A program made the translations under genes and the position numbers. Source: Prochlorococcus sp. AG-459-E08 (GTDB lineage Bacteria > Cyanobacteriota > Cyanobacteriia > PCC-6307 > Cyanobiaceae). From it: DNA of 64,000 nucleotides. Below the pieces are notes generated by a model, which worked only from the letters and a program-made list of their open reading frames with translations, searched no databases and had not been told where the DNA came from. This document shows, one piece after another, positions 34,450-44,722 of this stretch (the first letter of the stretch is position 1; every line of letters begins with the position of its first letter). The DNA lies in contig QCRB01000003.1 in assembly GCA_003209425.1 (NCBI GenBank), positions 1 through 64,000 of the forward strand, in the 5' to 3' direction.

Positions 34450-36428
34450 GATAATTCTTTCAGCCTTTCCAAAACAGAACTATCTTCAAGAGTGCTTATA
34501 TCACCGCTAATTTTTTCTCCAGCAGCCAAAGATCTTAAAATTCGCCTCATAATTTTTCCACTACGTGTTTTCGGAAGAGAGTCAGAAATTATAATTTTTT
34601 CAGGCTTTGCGATAATTCCAATTTCACTAACAACATGTTTCTTTAAATCCTCTACTAATTCTGAAGAACCGTTCACGTCTTTCTCTAGAGATACAAAAGC
34701 AACTATAACTTCACCTTTTAAATCATCTTTTTTGCCAACTACTGCAGACTCTGCAACTGATTTATGACTTACCAAAGCAGATTCTATTTCCATTGTTCCT
34801 AATCGATGTCCTGAAACACTTATGACATCATCAACTCTTCCCATAATCCATATATATCCATCTTCATCAATGCGTGCTCCATCTCCAGCAAAATAAACAT
34901 TTTTTTCTCCTTTAAAGGAAATATATTCCCAATAACTCTCCAAATATCTCTCTGAGTTTCCGTGAATTGTTCTCATCATTCCTGGCCAAGGTTTCTTAAT
35001 AATTAAATAGCCACCCTCGTTCTCCTTAACCTTATCTCCATTCTTATCGACGATTTCAACTTCGATTCCTGGCAATGGGAAAGTAGCTGAACCTGGCTTT
35101 GTAGCAACGACTCCAGGCAAGGGACTTATCATCACACCACCAGTCTCAGTTTGCCACCAAGTATCAACAATAGGGCATTTATCTTTACCAATAACATCCT
35201 TGTACCACATCCATGCTTCAGGATTAATTGGTTCTCCAACTGTGCCCAAAAGTCTAAGACTCTCCAAATTATATTTATCAGGGATTTCACGCCCCGACTT
35301 CATAAATGCTCTTATTGCAGTTGGTGCAGTATAAAAAATAGAAACCTTATATTTTTGAACAATTTCCCAAAAAGCACCTAAATTTGAGGGTCTTGGCACT
35401 CCCTCATACATTAAGGTTGTAGCACCATTAGATAAAGGCCCATAAACTATGTAACTATGACCTGTAATCCAACCAACATCAGCAGTACACCAGTAAATAT
35501 CGTCATCTTTTAAGTCAAAAATCCATTTAAATGTCAAATGGGACCAAAGATTATAACCACCTGTAGTGTGAACTACACCTTTTGGCTTTCCAGTAGAGCC
35601 TGAAGTATAAAGAATAAAAAGTCTATCTTCGCTATTCATTATTTCTGGTTCGCAATGATCTTGTTGATCTTTTAATAATTCGTGCCACCAAAAATCTCTA
35701 TGATCAACCATCGAAATATTTTTTTGGGATCGTTGAACAACAACTACTTTTTCAACAACTTTATCTGCCCCACTTTCAATGGCTGCATCAACTGCTTTCT
35801 TAAGTTCAATCACCTTATCTTTTCTAAAGCCACCATCAGCAGTAATAACAAACCTGGCGTTTCCATCAATTAATCTATCTTTTAAAGCTTCTGAAGAAAA
35901 TCCTCCGAAGACAACTGAATGAGGCGCGCCAATTCTTGCACAAGCTAACATCGCGAACATTGCCTCAGGAATCATAGGCATATAAATACATACCAAATCT
36001 CCTTTTTTTACACCAATTGCTTTTAATGCATTAGCTGCTTTGCATACCTCCTTTAGAAGTTCCTCGTAAGTATATTTTTTGCTATCTCCAGGTTCGCCTT
36101 CCCATATAAGTGCAGTCTTTCCTCCCATCCCTCTTCTAACATGTCTATCTAAGCAGTTAAATGTAATATTGAGTTTCCCTTCTTTGAACCATTTAAAAAA
36201 TGGCGCATTTTCGTTATCTAATACAGTTTGAAATGGCTCAAACCAATCTAATTCAGATTTTGCAAAAGATTCCCAGAAATAATTAGGATCATCTGAAGCT
36301 TGTTTTTTTAGACTTAGTAATTCTTCTTGAGAACTAATATTTGAGTTTTCGGCAAATTTTCTTGATGGAGAGAAAATTCTCTTTTCTTCGAGTATGTTAT
36401 TGATTGAATTTTTTTTATCTAATGACAT
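34446..36428 (-). CDS. acsA: acetyl-CoA synthetase
   Basis: Converts acetate, ATP and CoA to acetyl-CoA. At 660 residues it has the standard Acs length. Adenylate-forming motifs are clear: [11 protein letters not shown] at 274-284, [10 protein letters not shown] in the middle, [20 protein letters not shown] at the hinge, and [11 protein letters not shown] with Lys625, the lysine that is regulated by acetylation in other bacteria. Lies downstream of the prenyl synthase gene with 95 bases between, so it likely has its own promoter. Confidence 0.95.
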   Translation of the reverse strand: MSLDKKNSINNILEEKRIFSPSRKFAENSNISSQEELLSLKKQASDDPNYFWESFAKSELDWFEPFQTVLDNENAPFFKWFKEGKLNITFNCLDRHVRRGMGGKTALIWEGEPGDSKKYTYEELLKEVCKAANALKAIGVKKGDLVCIYMPMIPEAMFAMLACARIGAPHSVVFGGFSSEALKDRLIDGNARFVITADGGFRKDKVIELKKAVDAAIESGADKVVEKVVVVQRSQKNISMVDHRDFWWHELLKDQQDHCEPEIMNSEDRLFILYTSGSTGKPKGVVHTTGGYNLWSHLTFKWIFDLKDDDIYWCTADVGWITGHSYIVYGPLSNGATTLMYEGVPRPSNLGAFWEIVQKYKVSIFYTAPTAIRAFMKSGREIPDKYNLESLRLLGTVGEPINPEAWMWYKDVIGKDKCPIVDTWWQTETGGVMISPLPGVVATKPGSATFPLPGIEVEIVDKNGDKVKENEGGYLIIKKPWPGMMRTIHGNSERYLESYWEYISFKGEKNVYFAGDGARIDEDGYIWIMGRVDDVISVSGHRLGTMEIESALVSHKSVAESAVVGKKDDLKGEVIVAFVSLEKDVNGSSELVEDLKKHVVSEIGIIAKPEKIIISDSLPKTRSGKIMRRILRSLAAGEKISGDISTLEDSSVLERLKELS

Positions 36429-36523
36429 TAAATAAATCTATGCGTAATAAATTTAGTCGAAAAATTTATGGTTTTCCAAAATTTTAATATTAATTTAGCT
36501 GGGGAAATTTATTTTTAATAAAT

Positions 36524-37495
36524 CTAATATATGCGGCTTAGAACAAATTCCGGGAGAGCCATCAACGCTCTCTTGTACTCTGAGTCAGGCATCCAAACTA
36601 TAGCTTCCTTAGAGAGCATTGCGAAATCTTCGGCAAGTTTTCTAGAACTTTCGATAGCTTTAGAGTTCATAATGATATTAAGAGCTTCACCTAAATCATC
36701 TTTTTCAGAAAGTTCCCTGTTTATAAGAACAGACAATTTCTTATTTTCTTCTAAAGCATATAAAACTGGTGCAGTAAGATAGCCGCTAGCAAGATCACTC
36801 ACCGCAGGTTTCCCAAGTTGTTTATCATTTCCAGTGAAATCAAGAATGTCATCTACAACTTGGAAAGCTAGACCAATATTTTTGCCAAAATCATACAACG
36901 ATGTTAATTTCTCATCAGTGAGATCACTCAAAACTCCAGCGGCTTTACAACTATTGGCAATTAATGATGCTGTTTTACAGTAGCTTTTATTGATGTATTT
37001 GGAAAAAGATTGAGCCGAATCAAATCTATTTAAATTTTGTTTGATTTCACCTTCTGCTAAATCCATTATTACTCTACTAAGTAATTTAACTACATTTACA
37101 TTATCGAGATTTGCCAAGTGCCAACTTGCTTGAGCAAATAAAAAGTCGCCAGCCAAAACAGCTACTCTGGTATTAAATCTACTGTGAACTGTGTCAACAC
37201 CTCTTCTTGTTGACGCTTCATCGACAACATCATCATGAACTAAAGATGCCGTATGGATCATTTCAGTTATTTCAGCAAGTCTTTTATGTTTATTTGTTAA
37301 ACGAAATTCAGAAGATATTGCTTTTGAAATCAATAAAACAATGCCTGGCCTCAGTCTTTTTCCCCCAGCACTAAAAAGATGTTCCGCTGCTGCTTGAAGA
37401 ATTGGATGACCAGCACCTATTAAATTTTTCAGTTCAAGAATAAGATCATCAAGATCATTTTCAACTGGTTGTAGTAGCTCTGTTACTGTATTCAT
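36524..37495 (-). CDS. sds: long-chain polyprenyl diphosphate synthase (solanesyl type)
   Basis: Trans-prenyl chain elongation enzyme, probably making the C45 tail of plastoquinone. Two aspartate-rich motifs are present, DDVVD (about 88-92) and DDILD (about 214-218), with GGKRLRP near 45. ATG at 37495 is chosen over one 12 bases earlier because GAGGT, a good ribosome-binding site, lies between them at the right distance; this gives 323 residues. Same strand and 27 bases downstream of murI, in a run of cell-wall genes. Confidence 0.9.
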   Translation of the reverse strand: MNTVTELLQPVENDLDDLILELKNLIGAGHPILQAAAEHLFSAGGKRLRPGIVLLISKAISSEFRLTNKHKRLAEITEMIHTASLVHDDVVDEASTRRGVDTVHSRFNTRVAVLAGDFLFAQASWHLANLDNVNVVKLLSRVIMDLAEGEIKQNLNRFDSAQSFSKYINKSYCKTASLIANSCKAAGVLSDLTDEKLTSLYDFGKNIGLAFQVVDDILDFTGNDKQLGKPAVSDLASGYLTAPVLYALEENKKLSVLINRELSEKDDLGEALNIIMNSKAIESSRKLAEDFAMLSKEAIVWMPDSEYKRALMALPEFVLSRIY

Positions 37496-37522
37496 GATTG
37501 ACCTCATTTATATATTAAAGAA

Positions 37523-38317
37523 TCAAACATTACTTCGGAGGTTTACCAACCTAATTTCTTTATTAATTCCAAGCCAAAATTTTAGTTTTCTTGAAAATTC
37601 ATCTCTTCCTGAAGTGACAAAAAAATTAAGATTTTCGAAAGAAAGACTTTCATAGCCGTTAATTTTTGGAATAGCAAAAGATCTATTAAATTTTTTTATT
37701 AATGCTTCTGATGGATCAATAATTTTTATATTTGGGTTTATTTTCTTTCTTAAAAAGTCATAAATAAGAGGGTAATGGCTACATCCAAGTATCAATTCTT
37801 CAATATTTTCATTTAATAGTGGTCCTAAATACAAATCAGCAAGATCATTCAATTTAATAAAATCAAGCTTTTCTTTTTCAATTTCGGATACAAATTCTGG
37901 ACACTCTTGCTGAAATATTTTCAACGTCTTTTTTTTTGAATTTATAACGTTTTTGTAATATAAAGATCTTACTGTTGTTTGTGTTGCTATGACACCAATT
38001 ATTTGTTTATCAACTATTTCTGATACTGAGTTTATAAGATCAAAACAAGGGACTCTTAAGTTATTTTCAAGAATATCAAGCGCACATGCATTTGTGGTGT
38101 TACAAGCTATTAAAAGTGCATCCAAATTTTTATCTGCAAAAAAATTGCAAATCTCTTTTGCAATTAACCTTATATCTATAAATTTTTTATTACCAAAAGG
38201 GATTCTTTTAGTATCCGCCAAATAAAAAACCTCTATATCTTTACGTGTTTTTAGTAAAGAATTAAGGATAGTAAAACCTCCTATTCCACTATCAAATATA
38301 CCTATTTTTAACTTCAC
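37523..38317 (-). CDS. murI: glutamate racemase
   Basis: Makes D-glutamate for peptidoglycan. Motifs of the two-cysteine racemase are present: FDSGIGGFTIL (Asp9, Ser10), Cys72 in IACNTTNACAL and Cys179 with His181 in LGCSHYPLI. 264 residues, the normal size. Its start overlaps the stop of the upstream amidase gene by 4 bases, so the two cell-wall genes are translationally coupled. Confidence 0.95.
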   Translation of the reverse strand: MKLKIGIFDSGIGGFTILNSLLKTRKDIEVFYLADTKRIPFGNKKFIDIRLIAKEICNFFADKNLDALLIACNTTNACALDILENNLRVPCFDLINSVSEIVDKQIIGVIATQTTVRSLYYKNVINSKKKTLKIFQQECPEFVSEIEKEKLDFIKLNDLADLYLGPLLNENIEELILGCSHYPLIYDFLRKKINPNIKIIDPSEALIKKFNRSFAIPKINGYESLSFENLNFFVTSGRDEFSRKLKFWLGINKEIRLVNLRSNV

Positions 38318-39399
38318 CCTGCTTTATGTAGATATTCAAGGATACCTTTTGCGATTGCATAAGCTAATCTTTTACGATGAGCTGTTTTTTCTAATCTTCT
38401 TGCATCTAACCTTCCTGTTAAAAAACCAATTTCTACAAGAACTGCAGGCATCCTAGTATTTTTAATAACGTAAAATCTACCTTGTTTAACTCCTCGATCA
38501 GGACTCCCAGGAGAAACTCTAAGAATTTGCTTTTGAATTTTTTTTGCGAGTAATCTACCTCTCCAACCTCTATAGTAAAAGGTTTCCAACCCATTAATAT
38601 CCCTTCTTTTCCCTCTTGAGGCATTTGCATGAATACTTACAAAGATATCTGCATCAGTATTATTGGCGAAGGAAACTCTTGGAGGTAAATCCAAATCTAC
38701 TTCATTTCTTCTAGTTAACCTTACTTGTACCCCTTTACTAGAAAGTAAATTTTTAACTTTTTTAGAAACCTCCAGCACAACATCTGTTTCCCTAATACCA
38801 CCAATACCTATTGCACCAGGGTCAGGACCTCCATGCCCTGGATCTATAACAACAAAAAACTTGTTTCGTTTAACTTCTGGTAATTTCAAATAATCATTAT
38901 CGCTTTTCTTCTTATATATTGAATTTTGATTTGCTTTGAAATTTCTTTTTTTCTTTTCAACTACACCTTCACCAATCTTCTTAAAAGGATATTTTGGATT
39001 AAATAGTTTAATTCTCCACCTATTTTGATCTATGCCAACCAATTGCCAAGTCAATGGTTTCAAATAAGTTTCTTCTTTAAATTCAACTACTAGTCTTGTA
39101 TTACCCTTATTTGGTTTACCTAATCTAATTTCTTTTATTGGACCATTACCTTTTATTATTCTTGGATTTTTTAATTCGCCAGGAAAATCTACCCAAAATC
39201 TATCACCAGATATTTGGTTAGCCTTTTGAAAGTATGCCTTTAAATTTGTATTTGATTTAGTTTTTAATTCTAAGACCCCATTAGTTTTAATCGCCCATGC
39301 CGCCAGATCACTTGAAGATTTGACTGGTAGGGCAAAAGAATTTAAGAATAAAAAAACGGATAAAAAACGAAAAAGTTTTTTATCTAAAAACTGAATCAT
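38314..39399 (-). CDS. N-acetylmuramoyl-L-alanine amidase (AmiC-like)
   Basis: Exported zinc amidase that cleaves the peptide from muramic acid, usually for daughter-cell separation. 361 residues: signal sequence (about 1-28), an AMIN domain (about 32-135) that targets septal wall, a basic linker, then Amidase_3 with zinc ligands His189 (DPGHGGPDPGA), Glu204 and His255 (SIHANAS) and catalytic Glu321 in VEIGFLTG. Its start overlaps the upstream nitrilase stop by one base and its stop overlaps murI by 4, so they are one operon. Confidence 0.92.
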   Translation of the reverse strand: MIQFLDKKLFRFLSVFLFLNSFALPVKSSSDLAAWAIKTNGVLELKTKSNTNLKAYFQKANQISGDRFWVDFPGELKNPRIIKGNGPIKEIRLGKPNKGNTRLVVEFKEETYLKPLTWQLVGIDQNRWRIKLFNPKYPFKKIGEGVVEKKKRNFKANQNSIYKKKSDNDYLKLPEVKRNKFFVVIDPGHGGPDPGAIGIGGIRETDVVLEVSKKVKNLLSSKGVQVRLTRRNEVDLDLPPRVSFANNTDADIFVSIHANASRGKRRDINGLETFYYRGWRGRLLAKKIQKQILRVSPGSPDRGVKQGRFYVIKNTRMPAVLVEIGFLTGRLDARRLEKTAHRKRLAYAIAKGILEYLHKAG

Positions 39400-40226
39400 T
39401 AGTTTGAAAACAGTTTATTCTTTCTATGTTTAAGGCTTGGCATCTGCTCTCTAATTTTCTTAACTCTTTCCTTATCAGCAGGTGCTATTGCAGCTCCCTG
39501 AGTTTTTCCGGCATCAGACAAGACTGTGCCCCATGGGTCAATAACCATCGCATGACCATGACTTTGTCTTCTCCCATAATGAATCCCAGTTTGAGCTGGA
39601 GCAACTACATATGCTGTATTCTCAATTGCTCTTGCTTGTAATAAGATTTGCCAATGATCTTTTCCCGTAAATGCTGTAAACGCTGCTGGAATCATAATTA
39701 GCTCTGCACCATTCGAAGACAAATATCTATATAGTTCAGGAAATCTAACGTCGTAACAAATCGACAATCCTATTTTGCATAAACCTGGGATATCTACAAC
39801 AGGTGGATACTCCTCTCCAGATAAAATAGTAGATGATTCCTTATATAAATTTCCATCTGGTAAATCAACATCAAATAAGTGAATCTTGTCGTATTTTGCC
39901 AAAATCTGTCCATCTTTACCAAATAGTGCTGACCTATTAAAAGTATGACTGTCATCACCAGCAGGGACAGGATAACCTCCTCCCAAAAGTAATACTTGAT
40001 ATCTTTGTGACATTGTTTTGAGAAAATTTGCACACTTCAGTGACAATTCAGAAGCCAATCTAAGTTTTTCATTATCTTCTCCTAAAAAAGCAAAATTCTC
40101 AGGCAATCCTATTAACTCAGCACCTCTTCTGGCAGCTAATTCAATCTGTTCTTCTGCTTCAACAAAATTTGCTTCAACATTTGAAGTACTTGTAATTTGC
40201 AATGCAGCTACCAAAAAATCAGTCAA
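39399..40226 (-). CDS. carbon-nitrogen hydrolase (nitrilase/Nit family)
   Basis: Amidase of the nitrilase superfamily, 275 residues. The Glu-Lys-Cys triad is clear: Glu43 in GLPENFAFLG, Lys114 in YDKIHLFDVDLP, Cys157 in SICYDVRFPELYR. The KIHLFDVDLP and RFPELYR motifs point to the Nit1/Nit2 branch, which repairs deaminated glutathione; I infer that as the likely role. Sits between comB and the amidase gene in a tight minus-strand operon. Confidence 0.88.
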   Translation of the reverse strand: MTDFLVAALQITSTSNVEANFVEAEEQIELAARRGAELIGLPENFAFLGEDNEKLRLASELSLKCANFLKTMSQRYQVLLLGGGYPVPAGDDSHTFNRSALFGKDGQILAKYDKIHLFDVDLPDGNLYKESSTILSGEEYPPVVDIPGLCKIGLSICYDVRFPELYRYLSSNGAELIMIPAAFTAFTGKDHWQILLQARAIENTAYVVAPAQTGIHYGRRQSHGHAMVIDPWGTVLSDAGKTQGAAIAPADKERVKKIREQMPSLKHRKNKLFSN

Positions 40227-40256
40227 GACTTTACTCCTAGTGAACCGATTCGTAAA

Positions 40257-40991
40257 TCATGAGGCACGAATCACACCTCTTTCAACTTGAGCTGGAACAA
40301 TATCTAAGCAATCAAGTTCAGAGCAACATTTAAAATCATCCTCATAATCTCCAAGACTTGTCAATCTTTTGCCATGGGTTGTTGTTTTTAAACATTTCAT
40401 AATATCATTTTTCCAAAAATCCCAGAGTGCCAAAGCAGCCTGTAATTCGTCATTCATAATATGAATATCAAAATCACAGTTCTGTTCCAAGTATGAGGCC
40501 AAAGCACCGGCAGCTAAAGAATCCTCAAGTGAATATGAGCCTTCCCAACCACTACCAAGTATTAAAACATTTTCACTTTTTAATGAAATGATTTTTTCGG
40601 CAACTGCTTTCCTATTTGGAAGTCCCATAGCAAATAAATGCTTTGCATTTTGTGCCTTTTGTAATGATTTAGTCCCATTTGTGGTACTCATAAATAGTCT
40701 TTTGCCATTAACAACATTTTTTGTAACTGATAAAGGAGAATTTCCTAAATCAAAGCCTGCAATCTTCTTTCCGCCTCTTTCTCCAAGCATTAATCTCTCA
40801 TCTGCTTGCCACTTAATTGCAGATTCTTTTAATAAATCTAAATCTGCAAAAACTTGTATTGAGTCAGCTCCATTTTTCAAAGCCCAAGAAATTGTTGTTG
40901 TAGCTCTTAAAACATCAATAACAACTGCTATATCGGGACTTATTTCGGGGACATCCTTTGCGACGTGATAATAAGTGAGATTAATGATCAA
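40257..40991 (-). CDS. comB: 2-phosphosulfolactate phosphatase (ComB family)
   Basis: Recognised as ComB by its order of motifs: VVIDVLRATTTISWAL near the start, LMLGERGGKKIAGFDLGNSPL in the middle, FMSTTNGTKSLQKA and LILGSGWEGSYSLEDSLAAGAL further on. 244 residues, normal for the family. In methanogens it makes sulfolactate for coenzyme M; cyanobacteria lack that pathway, so the physiological substrate here may differ. First gene of the comB-nitrilase-amidase-murI run. Divergent from aroA. Confidence 0.88.
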   Translation of the reverse strand: MIINLTYYHVAKDVPEISPDIAVVIDVLRATTTISWALKNGADSIQVFADLDLLKESAIKWQADERLMLGERGGKKIAGFDLGNSPLSVTKNVVNGKRLFMSTTNGTKSLQKAQNAKHLFAMGLPNRKAVAEKIISLKSENVLILGSGWEGSYSLEDSLAAGALASYLEQNCDFDIHIMNDELQAALALWDFWKNDIMKCLKTTTHGKRLTSLGDYEDDFKCCSELDCLDIVPAQVERGVIRAS

Positions 40992-41117
40992 ATCCTCTTC
41001 TAGAATTATTATAGAAAACAGTTACTTAATTTGATTATTTTTTTTTTAAAAACAAACTTATTGATAAGATATTTATAAATTTTTATTTATAAAATTCTAT
41101 CAAGTATTAATTTGAAA

Positions 41118-42428
41118 ATGAATAATATCCGCACTATAGAAGGTGGAGGTAATTTAAAAGGAAAAATAAAAGTACCTGGAGATAAATCTATCTCTCATAG
41201 AGCTTTGATAATAGGAAGTATTGCTCATGGTGAGACGAAAATTGAGGGGTTTTTACATTCTGAAGATCCACTTTCAACTGCTGATTGTCTTAGAAAATTA
41301 GGCGTAAATATACCAGAAATAAAAAAAGATGAGCCTTTTACGATTTCAGGCACGGGTCTTGATGGAATAAAAGAGCCTAAAGAAATTTTAAATTGTGGGA
41401 ATTCGGGAACCACTATGAGATTATTAATGGGGTTACTATCGGGTCAAGAAGGCAAAAACTTTATTTTAACAGGAGACGCTTCTCTAAATGAGAGACCAAT
41501 GGGGAGAGTTGGTAAACCATTATCTTTGATGGGGGGCAAAATTTATGGTAGGGAAAAAGGTAACAAAGCTCCAATTTCAATTAATGGGAACAAACTTAAA
41601 GGATGTGTTGTTGGAACCCCTGTAGCGAGCGCTCAAGTAAAATCTGCAATTTTATTAGCAGGTCTCAAAGCTTCTGGAACAACTTCTGTAATTGAGCCAG
41701 CGTCTTCAAGAGACCATACTGAAAGAATGTTGAAAGCATTTGGAGCAGATATAAGTATCAGAGGAGAATTAGGAAGAAATATAGTTATCAAGTCAGGAAG
41801 CAACTTAATTGGTCAGAGAATTTTAATCCCTGGAGACATAAGTTCTGCATCCTTTTGGATGATTGCTGCATCTATTATTCCAAATTCCGAGGTTTTAATA
41901 CAGAATGTTGGATTAAATCCCACTAGAACTGGAATATTAAATGTAATGGATTCAATGGGTTGCAATTACGAGATTTTAGATAAATCAATAATTGCGGGAG
42001 AACCTATAGGATCCATTAAAGTAAAGACTGCAAAAAATCTAAGATCATTCACTATCGAAGGAGATATTCTCCCAAAACTTATAGATGAAATTCCTATCCT
42101 TACAGTAGCTGCATGTTTTTGCAATGGAGTTTCTGAAATTAAGGATGCACAAGAATTAAGAGTTAAGGAAACAGATCGATTAAAAGTAATGGCAAGACAG
42201 TTGCACAAATTTGGTGCTGAAATGACAGAAAAAGAGGATGGTTTAATCATTAATGGTCAATCAAAATTTTATTCTGCGGAGGTAGACAGTGAGACAGATC
42301 ATCGAGTAGCAATGAGTCTCGCTATTGCTTCACTTCTTGCTAATGGCACCTCAAAAATAATGAGAGCAGATGCAGCTAGCGTCTCGTATCCGGCTTTTTG
42401 GGATGATCTTGCCAAGCTAACTAATTAA
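41118..42428 (+). CDS. aroA: 3-phosphoshikimate 1-carboxyvinyltransferase (EPSP synthase)
   Basis: Sixth step of the shikimate pathway. 436 residues starting at the ATG two codons after an in-frame TTG. The substrate-binding motifs [13 protein letters not shown] (about 16-28), [33 protein letters not shown] and the C-terminal RVKETDRL and [11 protein letters not shown] are all present. Two similar inside-out alpha/beta domains are expected. Probably co-transcribed with the MnmC-like gene 13 bases downstream. Confidence 0.95.
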   Translation: MNNIRTIEGGGNLKGKIKVPGDKSISHRALIIGSIAHGETKIEGFLHSEDPLSTADCLRKLGVNIPEIKKDEPFTISGTGLDGIKEPKEILNCGNSGTTMRLLMGLLSGQEGKNFILTGDASLNERPMGRVGKPLSLMGGKIYGREKGNKAPISINGNKLKGCVVGTPVASAQVKSAILLAGLKASGTTSVIEPASSRDHTERMLKAFGADISIRGELGRNIVIKSGSNLIGQRILIPGDISSASFWMIAASIIPNSEVLIQNVGLNPTRTGILNVMDSMGCNYEILDKSIIAGEPIGSIKVKTAKNLRSFTIEGDILPKLIDEIPILTVAACFCNGVSEIKDAQELRVKETDRLKVMARQLHKFGAEMTEKEDGLIINGQSKFYSAEVDSETDHRVAMSLAIASLLANGTSKIMRADAASVSYPAFWDDLAKLTN

Positions 42429-42441
42429 CTAAAAAAGTTTT

Positions 42442-43347
42442 TTGTCTAAATTAATTGAAGTTTTAACAAAAGACGGGAGTTACTCTTTAAGAAGTTTATT
42501 TTTTCAAGAGAATTTCCATAGCTTATTGGGGGCTTTTGAGGAAACAAAATTAAAGTTTACAGCTCCCTCTGATTTGCAAAGATTTAAGGGCAAATCTCTT
42601 AATGTTTTGGATATATGTTTTGGTTTAGGATACAATTCGGCTTCTTTATTGAATGAATTAATCAAACAAAAATCGTATTTAAATTTGTATGCTTTAGAGA
42701 TTGATAAAAAGCCTCTTGAATATTCACTCAAAAATAAATCTTTCTTGAAATTATGGGCTCCAAAAGTTAAAAAAATATTTGAATCATTGTATCGAAAAGA
42801 TTACTTTGAGGATCATTTTTTTAAATGTAGTCTTTTGTGGGGTGATGCTAGAGAAAAAATCAACTTTATTCCTTCATCTATTAAATTCGACTTAATTTAT
42901 TTAGATGGTTTTTCTCCCCAAAAATGTCCTCAAGTATGGACAATTGAATTTTTATCTAAAGTGTCAGAAAAGCTCAATTCTCAGGGTTATTTAATAACTT
43001 ATTCTTCTTCAGCAGCAGTAAGAAAGACATTAAGAAATCTTGGATTAGAGATTTTTACTATTAAACCAAGTTTGAATGACAGAACTTTTTGGAGTCAAGG
43101 AACTGTCGCAATATCAAAATTTGATAAGAATAAATTGAATACCAGTTTCAATTTTGAGAAGTTGTCTGTAATGGAAGAGGAACATCTCTTAACAAAAGCG
43201 AGTATCCCTTACAAAGATCATAATTTAAACTCAAGTAAAGAAGATATTATTAAGAAAAGATTAGAGGAACAATTATTATCAAATCTAGTATCTACTAAGA
43301 AATGGAGAGAGAAGTGGGGAATGACGAAGTCGGCCTTCAGGAGTTAG
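42442..43347 (+). CDS. MnmC-like SAM-dependent methyltransferase (DUF752)
   Basis: Methyltransferase domain of 301 residues like that of the bifunctional tRNA wobble-uridine enzyme MnmC, but without the FAD oxidase half. SAM loop LDICFGLGYNSASLL (56-70), acidic LEID after strand 2 (85-88) and DUF752 motif LIYLDGFSPQKCPQVW (151-166). It may do the last methylation of the mnm5(s2)U modification. The start is TTG, between aroA and glmU. The C-terminal ~60 residues are basic, fitting tRNA binding. Confidence 0.8.
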   Translation: MSKLIEVLTKDGSYSLRSLFFQENFHSLLGAFEETKLKFTAPSDLQRFKGKSLNVLDICFGLGYNSASLLNELIKQKSYLNLYALEIDKKPLEYSLKNKSFLKLWAPKVKKIFESLYRKDYFEDHFFKCSLLWGDAREKINFIPSSIKFDLIYLDGFSPQKCPQVWTIEFLSKVSEKLNSQGYLITYSSSAAVRKTLRNLGLEIFTIKPSLNDRTFWSQGTVAISKFDKNKLNTSFNFEKLSVMEEEHLLTKASIPYKDHNLNSSKEDIIKKRLEEQLLSNLVSTKKWREKWGMTKSAFRS

Positions 43348-43371
43348 ATTTATATATATATTTCAAAAAAC

Positions 43372-44721
43372 ATGTTAAGTGTTGCAATATTAGCTGCAGG
43401 TAAGGGCACTAGGATGGAAAGCTCATTGCCAAAGGTTTTACATAAAATTTCTGGCAAAAGTCTTTTGCAGAGAGTGATTGATTCATGTATTGAATTAAAT
43501 CCTGATCAAATTTATGTAGTTACCGGACACAAATCAAAAGAAGTACGAGAGTCAATCCCAAATAATAAAAAAATCCAATTTGTTATCCAAGAGCCGCAAT
43601 CAGGAACTGGTCATGCTATTCAGGTACTTTGCAAAGCCATAGAAAATAATGAAGGGAAACTTTTGGTGCTTAATGGGGATGTGCCTCTTATCAAAACTGA
43701 GACTCTAAATAAGCTTTTAAATTTACATGATTCAAAAAATGCTGATGTTTCATTAATTACTACAAAGAAAACAAATCCTCATGGATATGGCAGAGTTTTT
43801 TTGAAGGGTGATTTTATAGAGAAAATTGTTGAAGAAAGAGATTGCAATGATCTAGAGAGAGAAAATCCTCTAATAAATGCTGGTATTTACTGTTTTAACT
43901 GGGTTAACTTGTCAAACATAATTAATAGCTTGCAAAGCAATAATAATCAAAAAGAAATTTACTTAACAGATACAGTATCTTTACTGAACAATTCCTTAAG
44001 CCTCGAAGTAGAAGATAATGGAGAACTTCAAGGAATCAATAACAGAATTGAACTATCAGAGTGCGAGGAAAATATTCAGAATTCAATTAAAGAAAAGCAT
44101 ATGCTAAATGGTGTAACTTTTATAAATAAAGCAAGTTGTTCAATTAGTGAAGAAGCCGAAATTGGTAAAGACGTAATTATAGAAGCTAATACACATATAA
44201 GAGGTGATACCAAAATAAATAGTCATTGCATTATCGGACCAAATACCTTTATAGAGAATTCAAATGTGGGATTACATTGTGAAATTTCAAACTCTACTGT
44301 TTATGCTTCTCAAATAATGGATTATATAAAAATTGGCCCTTACAGTCATATAAGACCTGATTCCAAAATATCTTCCTTTAGCAAAATAGGTAATTTTGTT
44401 GAAATCAAAAATAGTCAATTAGAGGAAGAAACTAAAGTAAACCATTTAAGTTATATTGGCGATTCTATTATTGGTCAATCTACAAATATTGGAGCAGGCA
44501 CTATTACTGCAAATTTTGATGGTCAAGAAAAACATCAAACAAAAATTGGTAAAAATTCCAGTATTGGTGCAAATACAGTCTTTGTAGCGCCAATAAATAT
44601 CGGTGAATCAGTAACAACAGGAGCTGGTTCAGTGATCACTAAAGACTCCAAAGATAATTCATTAGCAATATCAAGAACTAAGCAAGTAAATATAGAGAAT
44701 TGGAAAAGAAAGAAATCTTAA
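43372..44721 (+). CDS. glmU: bifunctional GlcN-1-P acetyltransferase / UDP-GlcNAc pyrophosphorylase
   Basis: Makes UDP-GlcNAc for peptidoglycan and lipopolysaccharide. 449 residues: N-terminal pyrophosphorylase with [18 protein letters not shown] (7-24), QSGTGHAI and NGDVPL; C-terminal left-handed beta-helix of hexapeptide repeats (about 240-445) with the acetyltransferase motif NFVEIKNS and [13 protein letters not shown]. Normal length. Follows the MnmC-like gene by 24 bases. Convergent with murF, one base apart. Confidence 0.95.
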   Translation: MLSVAILAAGKGTRMESSLPKVLHKISGKSLLQRVIDSCIELNPDQIYVVTGHKSKEVRESIPNNKKIQFVIQEPQSGTGHAIQVLCKAIENNEGKLLVLNGDVPLIKTETLNKLLNLHDSKNADVSLITTKKTNPHGYGRVFLKGDFIEKIVEERDCNDLERENPLINAGIYCFNWVNLSNIINSLQSNNNQKEIYLTDTVSLLNNSLSLEVEDNGELQGINNRIELSECEENIQNSIKEKHMLNGVTFINKASCSISEEAEIGKDVIIEANTHIRGDTKINSHCIIGPNTFIENSNVGLHCEISNSTVYASQIMDYIKIGPYSHIRPDSKISSFSKIGNFVEIKNSQLEEETKVNHLSYIGDSIIGQSTNIGAGTITANFDGQEKHQTKIGKNSSIGANTVFVAPINIGESVTTGAGSVITKDSKDNSLAISRTKQVNIENWKRKKS

Positions 44722-44722
44722 T